DNA of 64,000 nucleotides from assembly GCA_030562195.1 (NCBI GenBank), contig CM060200.1, positions 8,866,001 to 8,930,000 of the forward strand. Reading direction: 5' to 3'. The notes below the pieces were generated by a model that was given only the letters and a program-made list of their open reading frames with translations, made no database searches and had not been told where the DNA came from. Origin of the DNA: Nipponacmea schrenckii (taxonomy: Eukaryota > Mollusca > Gastropoda > Lottiidae). Positions 1 through 26,800 of this stretch are shown piece by piece; position 1 is the stretch's first letter, and each line of letters starts with the position of its first letter. The position numbers and the translations under genes were made by a program.

Positions 1-22
1 ATTTGAAACATTGTTTTTTTAG

Positions 23-11485
<11,463 letters not shown>

Positions 11486-12219
11486 ACAATTGTTAATGTT
11501 GATATTATATATGTACATATTGTGTTATCTCTTTACATACTCAAAGCGTCAATGTGAGCAGTTAATTTTTTTCCCCTGTGATATTTCAAAATAGAAAATT
11601 TGATTTCTGTCTTTGTTCGTCTATTTTTTTACTCTTAATCATCTGTAAATAAGAGACTACGTACAAAGAAAGTGATTACGCTAAAAAAGAAAAAAAATAG
11701 AATTTGTGCTTTTTGAGATATTTTCGATAAGTGACTACTATATATTGTGCTAAAAAATTGTGTATATTTGTGTATATATTAGTGATGTATGTAAATATAT
11801 GATATGATGTGATATTACTCTAGATTTCTAGGAACTGTATTAAATCTTTAATGGCTGTGATTCTTTAATTCATAATTTCATCATTTTCTCTTGGAATTGT
11901 TACTTCAAATTGTTTGGTCATGTTACAGAAACTTTTCTGTTAACAAATTCATAATTGCTTTCTTTTTGGTCATTGATATTGATTGTAAAATTAAGGATTC
12001 AGTTCATAGTTTAATTCTAGTGATGTAATGGTACTTTTAACATAATTGACCTCTGATAACAGTATTTTTGTATTTGACCTATGGATTCCCTAATTTACAT
12101 ACCTTTGTATTTTTGTATTGAACTAGTTTCATAATTAATATGCATATATATACATATTGTCTCTCTGTGGTTTTGTTATGAACTAGTTGATATTTACATA
12201 TGTATAACTATAATAGATA

Positions 12220-12225
12220 AATAAA
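12220..12225 (+). terminator. Candidate MAST polyadenylation signal
   Basis: AATAAA, 735 bases after the MAST stop and just before the 12.3-kb tandem array. It is the first good match seen; use is inferred. Confidence 0.4.
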
Positions 12226-12257
12226 ATACATATTGACCTACGAAATCAAATGAGTAG

Positions 12258-12625
12258 AATGAAGCAGTTATGTGCATACTTCTGTAATTATCTAGTTATT
12301 ATACATGTACATGTTGAATAACAGAATTCAATGCTATAGATATCGTTTGTCTCCCAAAGTTGAATGAAACAGATACAGTATGTGCATACTTCTGTAATTA
12401 ACTAGTTATTATACATGTTGACCTACAGAATCAAATGCTATAGATATTGTTTGTCTCCCAAAGTTGAATGAAACAGATATATGCATACTTCTGTAATTAA
12501 CTAGTTATTATACATGCATGCATGTTGACCACAGAAGCAAATGCTATAGATATTGTTTGTCTCCTTAAGTTGAATGAAACAGATATGTGCATACTTTTGT
12601 AATTAACTTGTTATTATACATATGT
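12258..12625. repeat. ~105-bp tandem repeat, 4 units
   Basis: Units begin near GCATACTTCTGTAATTA at 12274, 12384, 12483 and 12589. Each contains CTATAGATATTGTTTGTCTC and a GTTGAATGAAACAGATA block. Confidence 0.85.
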
Positions 12626-13204
12626 ACAATATTGTATCTGTATTGGTGCAATTTACTAGTAAATATACATACATGTGTACCTCAAGAGTTAAATTATACA
12701 TACCTGTTTACCCTTCATGTTTATTGTTATACATAAAAGTAAACTGTAAATATATTTCAACATGTGTGATAATGGATGTTAATGGACATATTGACCACCT
12801 GGATTTATTCATGTACACAAACATGTAAAGTGTCAAGTTATGTATATGCATTGATATTAAACTTTATATTCAAATACATGTTAATAACTGGGGGATGCAT
12901 GTATACCACTGCAGTACTATAATAATTAGTTAGTATACATAATTTTGTATTTGATACAATAACAAATTTTGTTTCACTGGTAAAATACTGCTCAATACAC
13001 AGTTGTAGAGGGAAATAAAAATTTCTGCATTGTGTATTTTTGTGCTGTTAGTCAGTAAATGCAAAAGTGCTTTTATTTTTGTAGTGGAGTTCAAGACACA
13101 TTACTGATTATTAAATTGTGCATTTTATGACATGCTCCTAGGTTTTCATTGAATGTCTTTCATCACTCTTCCTCTCCTTGATAATATTCAATGGATAAAT
13201 TCCA

Positions 13205-13462
13205 CTATTTAATAGGATTGTGAAGAGTTTATATATTTCTTTTATTTGAACCATTCCAATTTTCAATCACACGTCTGCTGTTACAATTCCTCTGAAATTA
13301 AAAGTTTGATGACGTATAAAAATCTAAATCTACTTTGCATTAGTGACATTATATGTCGCTTAGTTTTAGAGGAATTGTATGATATCCGGTAGAAAATTGG
13401 AATGGTGCAAATTAATGCTATCAATACACATAAAAATTTTAGAAAACGTCTTTAAATCTTTG
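13205..13462. mobile_element. MITE family 2 copy (degraded)
   Basis: Outer ends read TTGTGAAGAGTTT and AAACGTCTTTAAATC, and an inner inverted pair is ACCATTCCAATTTTC with AAAATTGGAATGGTGC. The same layout recurs at 18281-19226, 19925-20080 and 62836-63070. Confidence 0.55.
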
Positions 13463-13659
13463 ATATTTTTTTATTTGTAACCATTCAAAATAATTTCAAG
13501 ATCAATATTACTGAATTAAGACAATATGGTAACAACTGATAAAGGAGAGAATTCTATTTTGTAACTAAACATATTGTATTATTGTTTGTGTTTCTCACCA
13601 TCAGTATTTCATATTTGAATAACAGTAGCAAGAAACTTTATGTTGGGTGGTGCTCCTAT

Positions 13660-13765
13660 GCTTAAAGTGATACTGCATTTTATAATGGACATAAAATTCA
13701 AGTTCTCAAACATGGTCAGTATGAGTATATATTCATCATTTGCCTCATTGGACTTGAAAAAGCCA
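13660..13765. mobile_element. MITE family 1 left-end fragment
   Basis: TTAAAGTGATACTGCATTTTATAATGGACATAAAATT followed by the AGTATGAGTATATATTCATCA block shared with the copies at 9539 and 20747; the right half is absent. Confidence 0.55.
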
Positions 13766-14697
13766 TTATGTGTATATTTTGGTCTAAAATATAAACCAAT
13801 TGTACATGCATAGACTTATCTGACTAATCTGAAATATGCTAAAATTTCAGTAAGGTATTCCTCACAAATTGAAATACACTGCCATTTTGTTTATGAATAT
13901 TGTAAGTGATATGTCTTGCTGAAAAGGAGTTCCACCCAACTTAACAAGATTTGTAGGCAATTGTCTGAATAAAATATTATATATATATTATGCTTGTATA
14001 TATAGAGAAGTAAAAATGGCATTTTTTTTCCACCTATGATCTCTTGTAAACCTGTTTAGTTTATTTATGTTTATATATAGATAATATCTAATTTGGGCTG
14101 AAACTCTTTCTTGTTCTGTCCTTCTTTCTAGCAATTTAATTTTCTTTTAAGGTTGATTTGGTCTTGTACAATTTTTTACAGATCTTGGTTTATGGTTCCC
14201 TTTAATTGTTGATTGTTTTGTGAAAAAACATGTATTTCAAATTAGTTATAGAAAATGAGTTTCAGAATCAATGGATAAAAGGAAATTATAAAAAAGTATA
14301 AGAAAACCACTTGGATCAAATCTTAAAAGAAGTTAGATATTAAGTTTGTCAACATCATTCCTGTCTACACATAATTTCAATAGACTGAACATTGTTATAT
14401 GTATTATTGGTCAATATAGACAATGTATATACAAGAATCTGTGTTGTTTTTTTTTCTTTCTTTCTGTATGAGGATCACATATATGACACAAAATAATAAT
14501 TATGGGATAAAACACACTTCTTTAATAGCAAAGAATATAATGTTTCAAAACGAGTTACATGTGCTGTCATAAGATCTGTTTCCTAATCTTGTGCACTCTG
14601 CAAAATTTTACCTCATTACCCACTGCATAAAAGAGATGGAGTCTATCAAATCTAATCAGCAGAACAAAATATTGCTATTGAAAGTTTAAAAATATAC

Positions 14698-14703
14698 TTT
14701 ATT
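14698..14703 (-). terminator. Candidate NAGLU polyadenylation signal
   Basis: AATAAA on the minus strand, about 180 bases beyond the NAGLU stop codon at 14879-14881. Confidence 0.5.
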
Positions 14704-14878
14704 AGATACAAAAACAGATGTTTCTATATAATTTTCATTACTTGAGACAGTCACTCCAGGATAAATTTTTCCTTTTTTAGAAGACAATAATATCATTTTT
14801 TTTTTTCTGGAATCATAAAGGGAGTATATACATTGGAAATTGTCGTTGCATTTTACCCCAAAACCAATACATAATACA

Positions 14879-17800
14879 TTATGTTGATATGTTCATTTGA
14901 ACAGTGTATCTATTATGTATTCTCTCTTTCTTTCTATAGTACTGTTTTCTATTCCATCTTTTAACAGTCTTCATGAAATATTTATTTTTTCTGGACCATC
15001 TTGATAGATTAGTATAAAATAGTTGATCTCGTATAGTTTGAGGTCTGTAGATATTGTGTAAAGCTTTTACAATTTCTATTGAATCACCTGCAAAAAAATA
15101 AATATTTAGAAAACATCTAAAACCATTTTAATGCCCTTTGAATGTGAGATTGACTTTCCAAAATACACATAATATTTCATCAAGATAACCTAACAGAACC
15201 TTTGAAAAAAAAATTGATTTGAAAGTGCAATAAAATGTTAATTAAAGATAACTACCAACCTATTGGATTTCTGCTATATAATTTATTAGAAAACGTGAAT
15301 GGTTTTTCAACTTTTTCCATTACATCAGCATTGAAAGCCTGGCCATCAAATGATTTCCCCTGAAACAACAGAATATCCCTTGAAAATATAAAGTTAAATC
15401 AAAGTAACCTACATATATATTTTACAAGGATAACAACTTAGGTTCACAAGTCTGCCGTGACGGGGATCCTTTCTACCAGCTGGTCCTTAGCCAAACCTCT
15501 TGGCATTGATCTTTCCCGGATTATCCATACCCATTTATAGCTGGGTGGACTGGAATTATGAGCGAAGATGACTTATTTAAGGTCATCGAACTTTCACACA
15601 CCGATCGAGATTAGTACTCACGTCCGACATTTTCAACGTATCCAAGCAAATGACATCATGACGTTAAGAACCAACCCTTTAACCGCTGTGCTATAGAACC
15701 CCACAGCTATTTGGCTATTTGCATTTGGAAAATATATATATGAATCTCGTGTATGGCAGTTCAGAATTAATTTTAGACATTCTCTTACCGTTTGAACACA
15801 ATTCATTAAAGTATCTATAAACAACTGCCATCTTGGTTTGTAAAAACTGAAATAATAATAAACAATTTATTAAACATGGGTCAGAATTAGGTCAAAAACA
15901 AAAGGACACGATCCTGACTAACATTCAGCCCATGGGGTAATACAATGGAAAAAAAAAATTACACAATATTTGATATACAAATTGTTCAAAAAAAGGCCTA
16001 CGTATGTATCTAGAAGAACAGATTTAATTGGCTGAAATCAAGTACATGGCTGCAAAAGAAAAGATGTAGGCCTACAGGCTATCATTATTTGAATAATATA
16101 TACACAAAACCATAAATGTACATCGTACTGTATCAAAAAAACAAAATAAGACGGATATAAAAAAATAACTCACTCTGCAAATAAGCCTGCCCATTGTTTA
16201 GAAGCATAATCAACTATCTGCAAGGTAAACATCATAAAGATAATTTGGTTAAGTTGGTTGAGAAAAAAAAACAAGCCCCATGTACTACTACTTAAATGAT
16301 GTAAGAATTTGAGAAAGCTTCAAATTTTCTTGCAAAACTTCTCTTAATACACATTTTATGGTGATGCTGAGCATAATCTGTTCTGAAAATTTCTGTCAGC
16401 TGTACAAGCCCTAATTCTTTACAAAAAACAAATTGGCAGACCAGTGGTTTTTCAAGCCCAGGCCTTCTCGAGATAATTTTACTGAAGCACTCCTTTGGAC
16501 AAAATAGTGAGCAAGAAGCTCCACTTATCAATCCATGTGATTTTGTAAGATGGGGGGGTGGCGGGGGTGGGATGGCGTTGCAAGCCATGGCACCACAAAA
16601 AGACGTCATGTTATTTAATTTACACAAATATGTTGGCCTAAAAGCAGTAATATAATGAAGAAAACATAATATTATATTGTACTAAAACAACCCTCAACTT
16701 AAAAAAAATCCAGGCTACACGGTCAGTATCTATCATGAACATGACATGGAAAATGCATACATTTTTGGAAGGGTGTTCAAGTGAAAATTTAAAGGTCCCT
16801 GTATATTATATATATATTTTTCTTCTCACAAAAAAATTTCCATGCGCCACTTTGGCTGTGGCAATGCGCCATTTGAGAAGGCCTATTCTAGTCATATATC
16901 AACCAACAACAACTGGTAAATAATAATCATTTGAGCCATTAAAAGTTTTTCTGGGTGAACACAGCAACAATCTTGTACAGGTTATAAAACAATTTTAGAA
17001 GCTAAAAGAAGATGGAAACAATGTTGTTATTGCTTATTCTAAAAGTATTGAATATATTGTAATATATTTTGATATATTGTGAACATTACCTCTCCATTGG
17101 GGCCCCACAATGTAATTTGGTTTCTTGCATTGAATTCATATAGTCTCGATTGGTTACTATCACTTGCCCATTGTTTACTGTCCTCTAACCAATTTGCTAG
17201 TAAAAAGTGTCTATCTGAGGCTAACAACTTTTCTAATTGTGATAATAATATGATGAACTTATCACCAGCTTGTCTGAAATGATAATCTTTAATGAACAGA
17301 GAAAGTATATGCCAGCTTCACAGTAAAAAAACTTTATTTTTTCCATTAACGTCAAAAACTGAACTTCAGTTGCACATATGGAGTTTTATTCTAATAGCTT
17401 TATGTTTGCATATATACTTCCACTTTATGTTGAAAATCCATTTTAACTTTTTTCACCTGGCATATTAATATATGGTTTCAATAAGATAAATTAACTGGTA
17501 TCAAATTTGCAAAACCATATAGGTCCACAAAAATAATACAGGTAGACATGGCTCTAGTAGATAAGTCAAACTTAACCATCATCTCTTAGAAAAATATACC
17601 ATACGGCACCTTCAGATTTATTCAAGTTTACCAGTTAAAATGATGACTTGTCATTTTTTGAGACTCTATGATATATAGAAGGGACATACATACACTGAAA
17701 GTAAATTTCTAATTTCATGTATTTTTGAACAAATTATGCAATATATTCAAAGACCCAAATCAACCCTCAAAACTTGCGAACCATAAAAATATATATGTAT

Positions 17801-20800
17801 ATGCTTACTGTAATTGTGTAGAGTTTTTCATACTATATGCCATTAGAATATCAGAATACATCTTCATTGATATTACTTGTAAACTATTTCTTGTAATGTC
17901 TACTAGATCATATCTATATTGAAATAACAACATAATCTTTAACATAGTGAATAACATAGAAATCTAATAAAAAGTAATGTAGGTCTGTAAGGTTGGGTGG
18001 TAGAATTTATGTATTTTAAAACTTCCTCTTATTGATGTTAACTCTTTTTCTTAGTCAGGTTCTATATTGCAACTTAGAAACTAACAGTGCTAATGAGGGT
18101 TTCATATCTGAAACACATGTTGACAATATTAAGCAAACAGTATTGTTCAATAAAATCAATGGATATAATTGTTTACCAGCTGACTGAACAAAATAATTTC
18201 AGCTGTCAAAAATTGTGCTCAGAAATCTATCTTTATCAATCAGCTAATAAAGCAAATATTTTGCCAGCTTCATCCATTTAAAGGGACGGTAAAGAGGTTT
18301 ATCTCAAATTTGTATGTGAATCTAGGATACTGTTAGAATTAATTTCCACCATTCCAATATTAAGTCAGACACATTCTAATATTAAGTCGGACACATTCCA
18401 ATATTAAGTTAGACACATTCCAATATTAAGTCAGACTCATCCCAATATTAAGTCAGACACATTCCAACATTAAGTCAGACACATACCAATATTAAGTCAG
18501 ACACATTCCAACATTAAGTCAGACACACTCCAACATTAAGTCAGACACATTCCAATATTAAGTCAGACACATTCCAACATTAAGTCAGACACACTCCAAC
18601 ATTAAGTCAGACACATTCCAATATTAAGTCAGACACATTCCAATACTAAGTCAGATTTATTCAAATATTAAGTCAGACACATTCCAAGATTAAGTCAGAC
18701 GCATTCCAACGTTAAGTCAGACACTTTGCAATATAAAGTCAGATATATTCCAATATAAAGTCAGGCGCATTCCAATATTAAGTCAGATACATTCCAACAT
18801 TAAGTCAGACGCATTCCAACATTAAGTCAGACACACTCCAATGTTAAGTCAGATATATTGCCATATTAAGTCAGACACACTCCAACATTAATTCAGACAT
18901 ATTCCAACAATAAGTCATCCAACATTAAGTTAGTCACATTCCAATATCAAGTCAGATATTTTCCAATATTAAGTCAGACGCATTTCAAGATTAAGTCAGA
19001 CGCATTCCAATATTAAGTCAGATACTGGATCCTGTAATTCCACTAAACCAAGTGATTGAAAATCACTAATTACAAAATCTGCTTATATCATCTAAGTCCC
19101 TTTGCATTAGTAAAGTCATAAAAAATTGCTTTGTTTAAGTGGAATTGGAGAAACCACAGATGCCTGTAAGGAATGTTGGATGGTGCATACTTATACACAT
19201 TATAAATTTAGAAAACCTCTTTATAACATTATAAGTATTGGATTTAAAAATCAGTTTTCAAATTTTCAAGATAAAGAGTAGCCTATTACATTAAATCTCT
19301 GTATTTGAAAATCACCTTACCTAAAAAGATCACTGTTTTCAAAATTTGGTGAAGCTTTTACCATTAAATCCCATGCTTGATACAGATCATTGGGATTGTA
19401 CCATATCTAGGAAAATATAAATTCATTGCTATCATATCAAATATTATCAGACAATATTTACAGACAATTACTTTAATTATAAGACAACAATTATTATGGA
19501 TATAGACTTCAATTCATTCTTTTTAACACAATGTTTCATTACACATACAGGTAATGTTCTTAAGTGATAATTCAACCATTACTTAAATTATCATTATGTA
19601 AATGTAAAAGTATGGCCAGGCTTCAAAGTTAAAAAATTATTTCTCTCACTGAACAAATATCTTTTTGGCACTATTGTATTGTAAGTTTTTTGGGGCGTTT
19701 TAAGTCAAATAGCATGAGTTATCTTGTTACATATTGCTTTGCATTTCTTCATATTCATTAACACCATTATATATATTTGTATAAGTATTTCAAGATATTG
19801 GGCCATACAAAAAATTAAAATTTCCTTATATAAATCTGGGATTACAAAAAAGTTTTCTTAATTTTTGATATGCTTGAGGGTCACTGAGAACATCAATTTG
19901 CATAATTTTAAATTTTAAATCAATGTGTTTCCTGCAATTCTTCTTAAACGAAGGAAGTGATAAAGCTTGATTAATGACATTATCAAACACTTATTATTTT
20001 GTGGAACTACAGAAACCACAGACATGTGACCAAAAATTGGAATTGATGCTATCGACCTCTTTACAATTCCTTTGTAAATAAACAAACACGTATCTAATAC
20101 ATATATGTACACACATAAAAAGTGTGGTGCATTGGTTCATGCAATAAAAATGCTCCTTTACTATAAAATGTACAACATCAAAATGCAGACATGCTTAATT
20201 TACCATATACTAGAATGCCCAGTGCACAGTTTTTTACACCCAGGGTACAAGGTCTTTCAAAATTTGCCAAATATACAGAAATAAGCAAGCAGTATACTAA
20301 AGTATAATATTGGGTACCATAATAACTTACTAATGTACTGTTATGAGTATTAGGTCTTCTTGTTAAAAATACTAAATCCCCATCTGTATGGCCATCATTA
20401 GATTGATAGACACTGTTCTAAAAACCAATAAAGACTACAGCAGTAAGAAATCAGAATTGACTCAAGCCACAGGTGATTTGGAAACAACATAATGAAGCAA
20501 TAATCAAACCAAATTGATACATCATTATCTTGTTAAGTGAAGTGTATTATGTAAACAACTAGCTTTAAAAAAAAATGTTCTATCCCTCAAGATTTTAGAT
20601 GGCTATTTAACTCATGTAATGTCTACCCCATTGATATATGTCAGCTTGTGGATCTTAAGTCATGTACTGCAATTTGGATAAGATCAAGCACTTGATCATG
20701 CTGTGCTTTTATCTTGATTTGAACAAGGAAAGTCACCAAATCATATTTAAAGGAATATTGCATCTTAGATCAATTTTAAACTTGGCCAATGAGAGTATAT

Positions 20801-23800
20801 GTTCATCAGTTAACATAAACAACATAACAGAATCCCAAAAAAACTTAATAATTATCCATTAAAATGCAATTGATCATTGACATAGAGTAATAAACCAATT
20901 TTCAATAATAACTCAGTTTTGTGAGTTTTCCAAATTTTACAGGGATTCTGTTACTTTATGAGACAAAGTAAGTTCACTGATGGCTATATACTGTATTGAC
21001 CATTCTTGAGAACTAAAATTTCATGTCCATTCTAAGATGCAGTATCACTTTAAACTTTTGAATGAAATAAATATTCATTTTCAAGTGCAGTTCAGAAGAG
21101 CTGAAAATCATAGCAATGAGGCAGGCTTGCCATAAACACCTTAAAAGTTTTATTTCAATTCTGAAGTCTTAGACTGATATAGTATTCATCGGTAGTCTAA
21201 GACTTACTCTAGGTGTCCCGATACCAGGTCGTCTAGTTAATAGTACAATATCAAAGTCACCATGTCCATCATTACAGTTATATACCGAAGACTAACAAAT
21301 ATAAATAATATTATCATTTGATAATTAATGTTCAAATTGCCCAGTGTTGAATATAATGCTATGAGATAACTCTATTAAATCTCAATGAAAAACAAATCTC
21401 AGATCAAAGGGGTCATGAACTCTGAAACGATGAGGTCACAGGACTTTTTTTGTGACTATTTTCAAATTTTTCATAGGGTGAAAGCTATTTTAAACTAAAG
21501 GGCTTTAACACATAAATTAATCAAACACTGCACTTTAATATTTTGGATGGTATTTGTTTAAAGGCAAAATTTTTCAAAATTTTTGACATAATTAAAACAG
21601 TTTAAAGCTAAAAAATATATACACAATTTGACTTTGATAGTGCAAGATGCTGTAGATAACATGTGAGTATTTCATGCAAGACTAAAGCAAGCGCCAATCA
21701 TGCAAATTATCATCTCACATACATAAAACTTGGGCCTTAATCTGGGACGTTTCACAAAGCCATTTTTTCCGTGAAAACGTTTCTTTTTCTCACCAATAAA
21801 AGAATATATACTTTTCTAAAAAAATATAAATGGTTGATAGAAACAGAAAGACAATCTATATTGGGCAGAAAAGAAAGCCTATAACAGAATATATTGGATT
21901 AACTGTAGAATTAGTTATAGGCCTATACTGTATGAGCTGTAGATTATTGTTTATTGTCACTATCCCAATCATTTATGCAAGAATAGCAAATCAGATTCCT
22001 TCAAGATCCTTAGCTACCATCTGGTCCTTGCTTAACCTCTTGATATTGATATTACTTGGAGGAGTATCCTTACCCAGCTGGATTGACTGGAATAATGAGG
22101 AAAAGTGATCATGCAAATAATTTTAAGTATAAATTCCAAGACTTTTACAGACCCTGCCACAGTTGCTATTCAGGACAAAGGATGGTTGCTGAAGAGTCAA
22201 TGATGACTGTATATATAAACATTTGAAAGTCTATATTAATTACACTTACTTGTAAAATATGCCATGCATTATCAACATTTCTATCATAATATTCATATCT
22301 CTGCATTGTATAGTTAGTTATCCTAAAAAAAAAAAATCCACAAAATATACCAATGCTGAACATGTTGTTAAACATCTCTCTGCAGTTGGAATTGGGAAAA
22401 GAGTAAGCTAATACTGCTGTTCTGGCAAACTTCTGCAATCCATTCTGAATGGTTATGCCCATATCTTATTAGTCCACAATGTGCACAAGAGTAGGATGTG
22501 AAACTCCATTCATTTTATTTGGTATCACAACAGTAACTAAGTTTGTGACTTACCAATTTGTAATATTTCTAGGTTCAGTTCTCCATGCATTTTCATTCAT
22601 AAACTCATACATGACTTCATTTTGATAAATTCCTTCTGGTGTTATACCTACACCTATCATCGTGGAATTCTCAAATGCTCTTCCTGCAAATGGTCCCTGA
22701 TAATAAAATAAACACTTTTTCCAAAATGATCATATTCAATACTACACTCCATTTTAAAAAATAGACACTATAAAAAGGAAGCCTTTAAAATGCAAATTTC
22801 TCAACAGATAAAACAGTAGGCTAACTACAAATAACCCTGAAAATTGTACTTATATAACATAACAGAAACTTTTTCACCTCATTCACTTGTTTTAAAGCCC
22901 CATAAAGTTCCATAGTTCCACCAAAATTATGTAACATACACCAAATAAATGGCTGACCATAGAATGATTGACTTGTTTTATACACTGGGTTTAATTCGGC
23001 ATTTAAATCTAACACTATCATTTTACCCTGTAATAATATTTTAAGTGTATGAACCATTTTACTTGATATATACAAATCACAAACATAAGACGCTATCACA
23101 CTTCTAAGGTAACACAACACATCACATTTCAACAGTTTACACCTGCCCCTATCAGATGAATTAATAGGAGAATAAAAACATAATAAAATATTCTCTCGTT
23201 ATTTCATTGTAAACAAAAATTGTATTACCGTATAATTCCGAATATAGTGCGCAGGCATGTATAATGCATATAATGCATCCCTTAATTGCCTCCGCAAATT
23301 GGGTAAATATTTGAAAATTAATGGTTGAAGTAAATCAAGTTGGAAATCTTGGAATCCAATCGATGCATTATTAAAGAATGATTTATAAATTTACCAAAGG
23401 AACTCCAGTAACTAAAGCTTTCAATTGAGCTGGTTTCCAAAAACTTGAATGAAACAACCATCCTTGCATGAGCCTGTAAGTAATTCAGTTGGACAATTGG
23501 TGAAGATTCAGCCAGTGGTTGTATAACACATATCATTCATTTATTATATCATTCAGTTATACTATAATAAACTCTTTATTTACATGGGTCAGAATTAGGT
23601 CCAATTACACAAGGACATGGTTCTTTCCAACATTCAGCCCATGGGGACAATACCAGGGTAGATAATTTTTTTCTGATTTTTCTTTATAAGAGGCAGGCAA
23701 AGATAAGAACCTAGAAAGCCTTTCTAGAAAGGCATGATTCTTATTTTATTTCTGACTGTTATTGTAAAATGCAAGTCATCTATTCTAGATACCAGTCCTT

Positions 23801-26800
23801 GAACTTTACATTTAGCTCTAGTTTCCATTTTTCTTTTAAAACAAGTCAACCAACCAGCTAACCCTGGACAATACAATGAATGACATTGTTTCATTGTTAA
23901 CATCATCTCCTCAAAATATCCCAAATTTGCATCAGGGATCAAAAATATATATTGTTAGTGGCATTGTGATTGTGTTTAATTGCCATAATGGAACTGGTTG
24001 GTTATCAGAAATTGTTCAGCCTGTGGATAATCTGGCTGGCTTTAGTTAATAATCATATTATTTTACATTATTTACAATCCACACAGCCCAAGGAGAATCT
24101 GGTGTATAGCCAAGTAGAGCCAAGTCATTTTGATCGATTCTTTAAGTTCAAAGAATCATCATATTATTGATATAAGCAAAAATAAACAATATTGTATCAG
24201 TAAATGTCCAACCATAGATGTTTGTTGCAGGATTTTTATTACTTACCATATAGCTTGAGGATCAGCTGCTAACATTGCATCATAAACAGCTTTAGATGCA
24301 GCTGATAGGTAACTTGGATCACTGAAAATTTAAATAGAACTTTCATATTGTGAGCTACCATATATGTAAAAAAAAATAACAATGATGAAAAAATGAGGAA
24401 AAAAAAAAGGCGGTAAAATGACAATGATAGCAGTAAAAAAACAATGATGAATTCGAAGTAACAAGGAATGTGGTTCAATAACAATGATGGTAGATGATGG
24501 TAGTAATATAACAATAATGGTAGTAACATAATAATGATGGTAGATGCTGGTAGTAATATATAACAACGATGGCAGTAACATAATAATGATCGTAGATGCT
24601 GGTAGTAATATAACAACGATGGTAGTTATATAACAATGATGGTAGTAACATAATAATGATGGTATATGCTGGTAGTAATATAACAATGATGGTAGATGAT
24701 GATAGTAATATAACAGTGATGGGAGATGATGGTAGTAATATAACAATGATGGTAGATGATGGTAGTAATATAACAATGATGGTAGATGATGGTAGTTATA
24801 TAACAATGATGGTAGATGATGGTAGTTATATAACAATGATAGTAATAACATAACAATGATGGAAGTCAAATACATTAAGAGTGCACCAACCTAGACTTTG
24901 GTGTCATTTCATTGAACATATCAGTATTATAAATATGATCCACACCAAATTCATTAGTCATCTATAGAAAAAACATAATAAAATAAGATAAATAATAACA
25001 TGAATTTATAAGTTGAAAAAACCTTTGAGAACAATAAGATTAGCTCTAAGACTATTGATATTAACATCCAGTGGTATAAAATCTTTATTGGGATCAGCTG
25101 ACATAAAGGTTAATTGCCACTGAAACACGTCTAATGAGTTCATCAAAATAACTCCAGAGCGAATCATAAAGAGAATGAATTAAACTATATTTTACTCTTA
25201 AATTTATGTGGTTATAACTTTTTCATTGAAGTCAAGAAAATTTATATTTACCTCTGTAATAAAAGCAGCACCAATAGTTTTAAATAATGGGTCTTGAAAA
25301 TCTAATAAATATGTTCTACAAAAAGGAACAGAAAGAATTTTGATTGAATACTTTTAGTGAAAATGAAATCTTATTTATATTATGTAATATTTTTGATTTC
25401 AGCATTTTTCTAAAGACAATACTGAAACAGAGGTAACCTGTGCATTAGCTAATTATTTGAGCTGACATAGATAGCATAACACAGCATGCAAAACAATCAA
25501 AGTCTCTTTCAAAGTTATGCCCCATTTACAATAAAGCTATTGAAGATTGTTTGAGGAGAATGTTGACATAAAATGAGCTCTAGCCTTGAAATTCCTTTGA
25601 TATTATAAATTTAATATAAAAGTGATCTTACTCTGAGTATTTTTCTTTAAAATGAGACCAAGGAGACAAACGTGACACCACAGCTTTCGGATATAAACTA
25701 AACAAAAATTGTTTTGCACTAAATTATAGCAAATCTCAGTATCGCAGGCTGTGAAAATGTAATGGTCATAACTGCCTGATGAATAATAACAATATAGCAA
25801 TAACATCAATGTTGCCTTTTATTGAATTACCGGGAAAAAAACAAATGCTAGAGTTTAATTCTGAAAAGTTTCCTGAAGCAATTCATCCAATATTGTTGTT
25901 TGTTGTATTGTATTGTTGCGACAAAGCCTAAAGGGACTATATTTTCCACAACAGAATTTGCCTTAATTGATTCCTTTTCTCTGAGGTATGGAGTTCAGTT
26001 CCCACCCACATTAAGATTTGAAGAGAAATATGACAATGATCTCAACCCACCTGGTTATAGCAGAAGGAACATGGCCAGCAAAAGCTGGTAAAACTGGTAT
26101 CATTCCTAACGATCTCATTCTAGATAATATTTTATGTTGTAAGACCAATTTATCAGTAATCCATGTCGATGGAAGAGGTCCACCCCATCCATCAATATTG
26201 CCCATTCTAGCCCTAAAAACATATTATCAATGTAGTACAAGTCTGTATTTTTGAGGCACCATAAGAAACATACAATCAATGTAGTACAAGTCTGTATTTT
26301 TGAAGTAGCATTAGAAACATATTATCAATGTAGTACAAGTCTGTATTTTTGAAGTAGCATTAGAAACATACAATCAATGTAGTACAAGTCTGTATTTTTG
26401 AAGTAGCATTAGAAACAAATTATGAATGTAGTACAAGTCTGTATTTTTGAAATAGCATTAGAAACATATAATGAATGTAGTACAAGTTTGTATTTTTTGA
26501 GGCAGCATTAGAAACATATAATCAATGTAGTACAAGCCTGTATTTTTGAAACATATAATCAATGTAGTACAAGTCTATATTTTTGAAACATATATTTAAT
26601 ATAGTAAAGTCTGTATTTTTGAAGTAGCATTTGAAACATATAATTAATATAGTACAAGTCTTTATTTTTGAGACAGCATTGGAGACATATTATCAATGTA
26701 GTACAAGTTTGTATTTTTGAGACAGCATTAGAAACATATAATCAATGTAGTACAAGTCTGTATTTTTGAAACATATATTTAATATAGTAAAGTCTGTATT

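Larger units (their letters stand above)
11486..14878. other. Convergent MAST/NAGLU 3' flanks
   Basis: No open coding exon is recognised. The region holds the likely MAST 3' UTR, a ~105-bp tandem repeat, two MITE remnants, and the NAGLU polyadenylation signal near its right end. Confidence 0.6.

Noticed and set aside
24330..24875. 181-aa minus-strand ORF (YYHHLPSLL repeats) and a mirrored plus-strand ORF
   Set aside because: Both are translations of the 30-bp intronic array, which has no stops because its period is a multiple of three. The NAGLU exons on either side splice over it.
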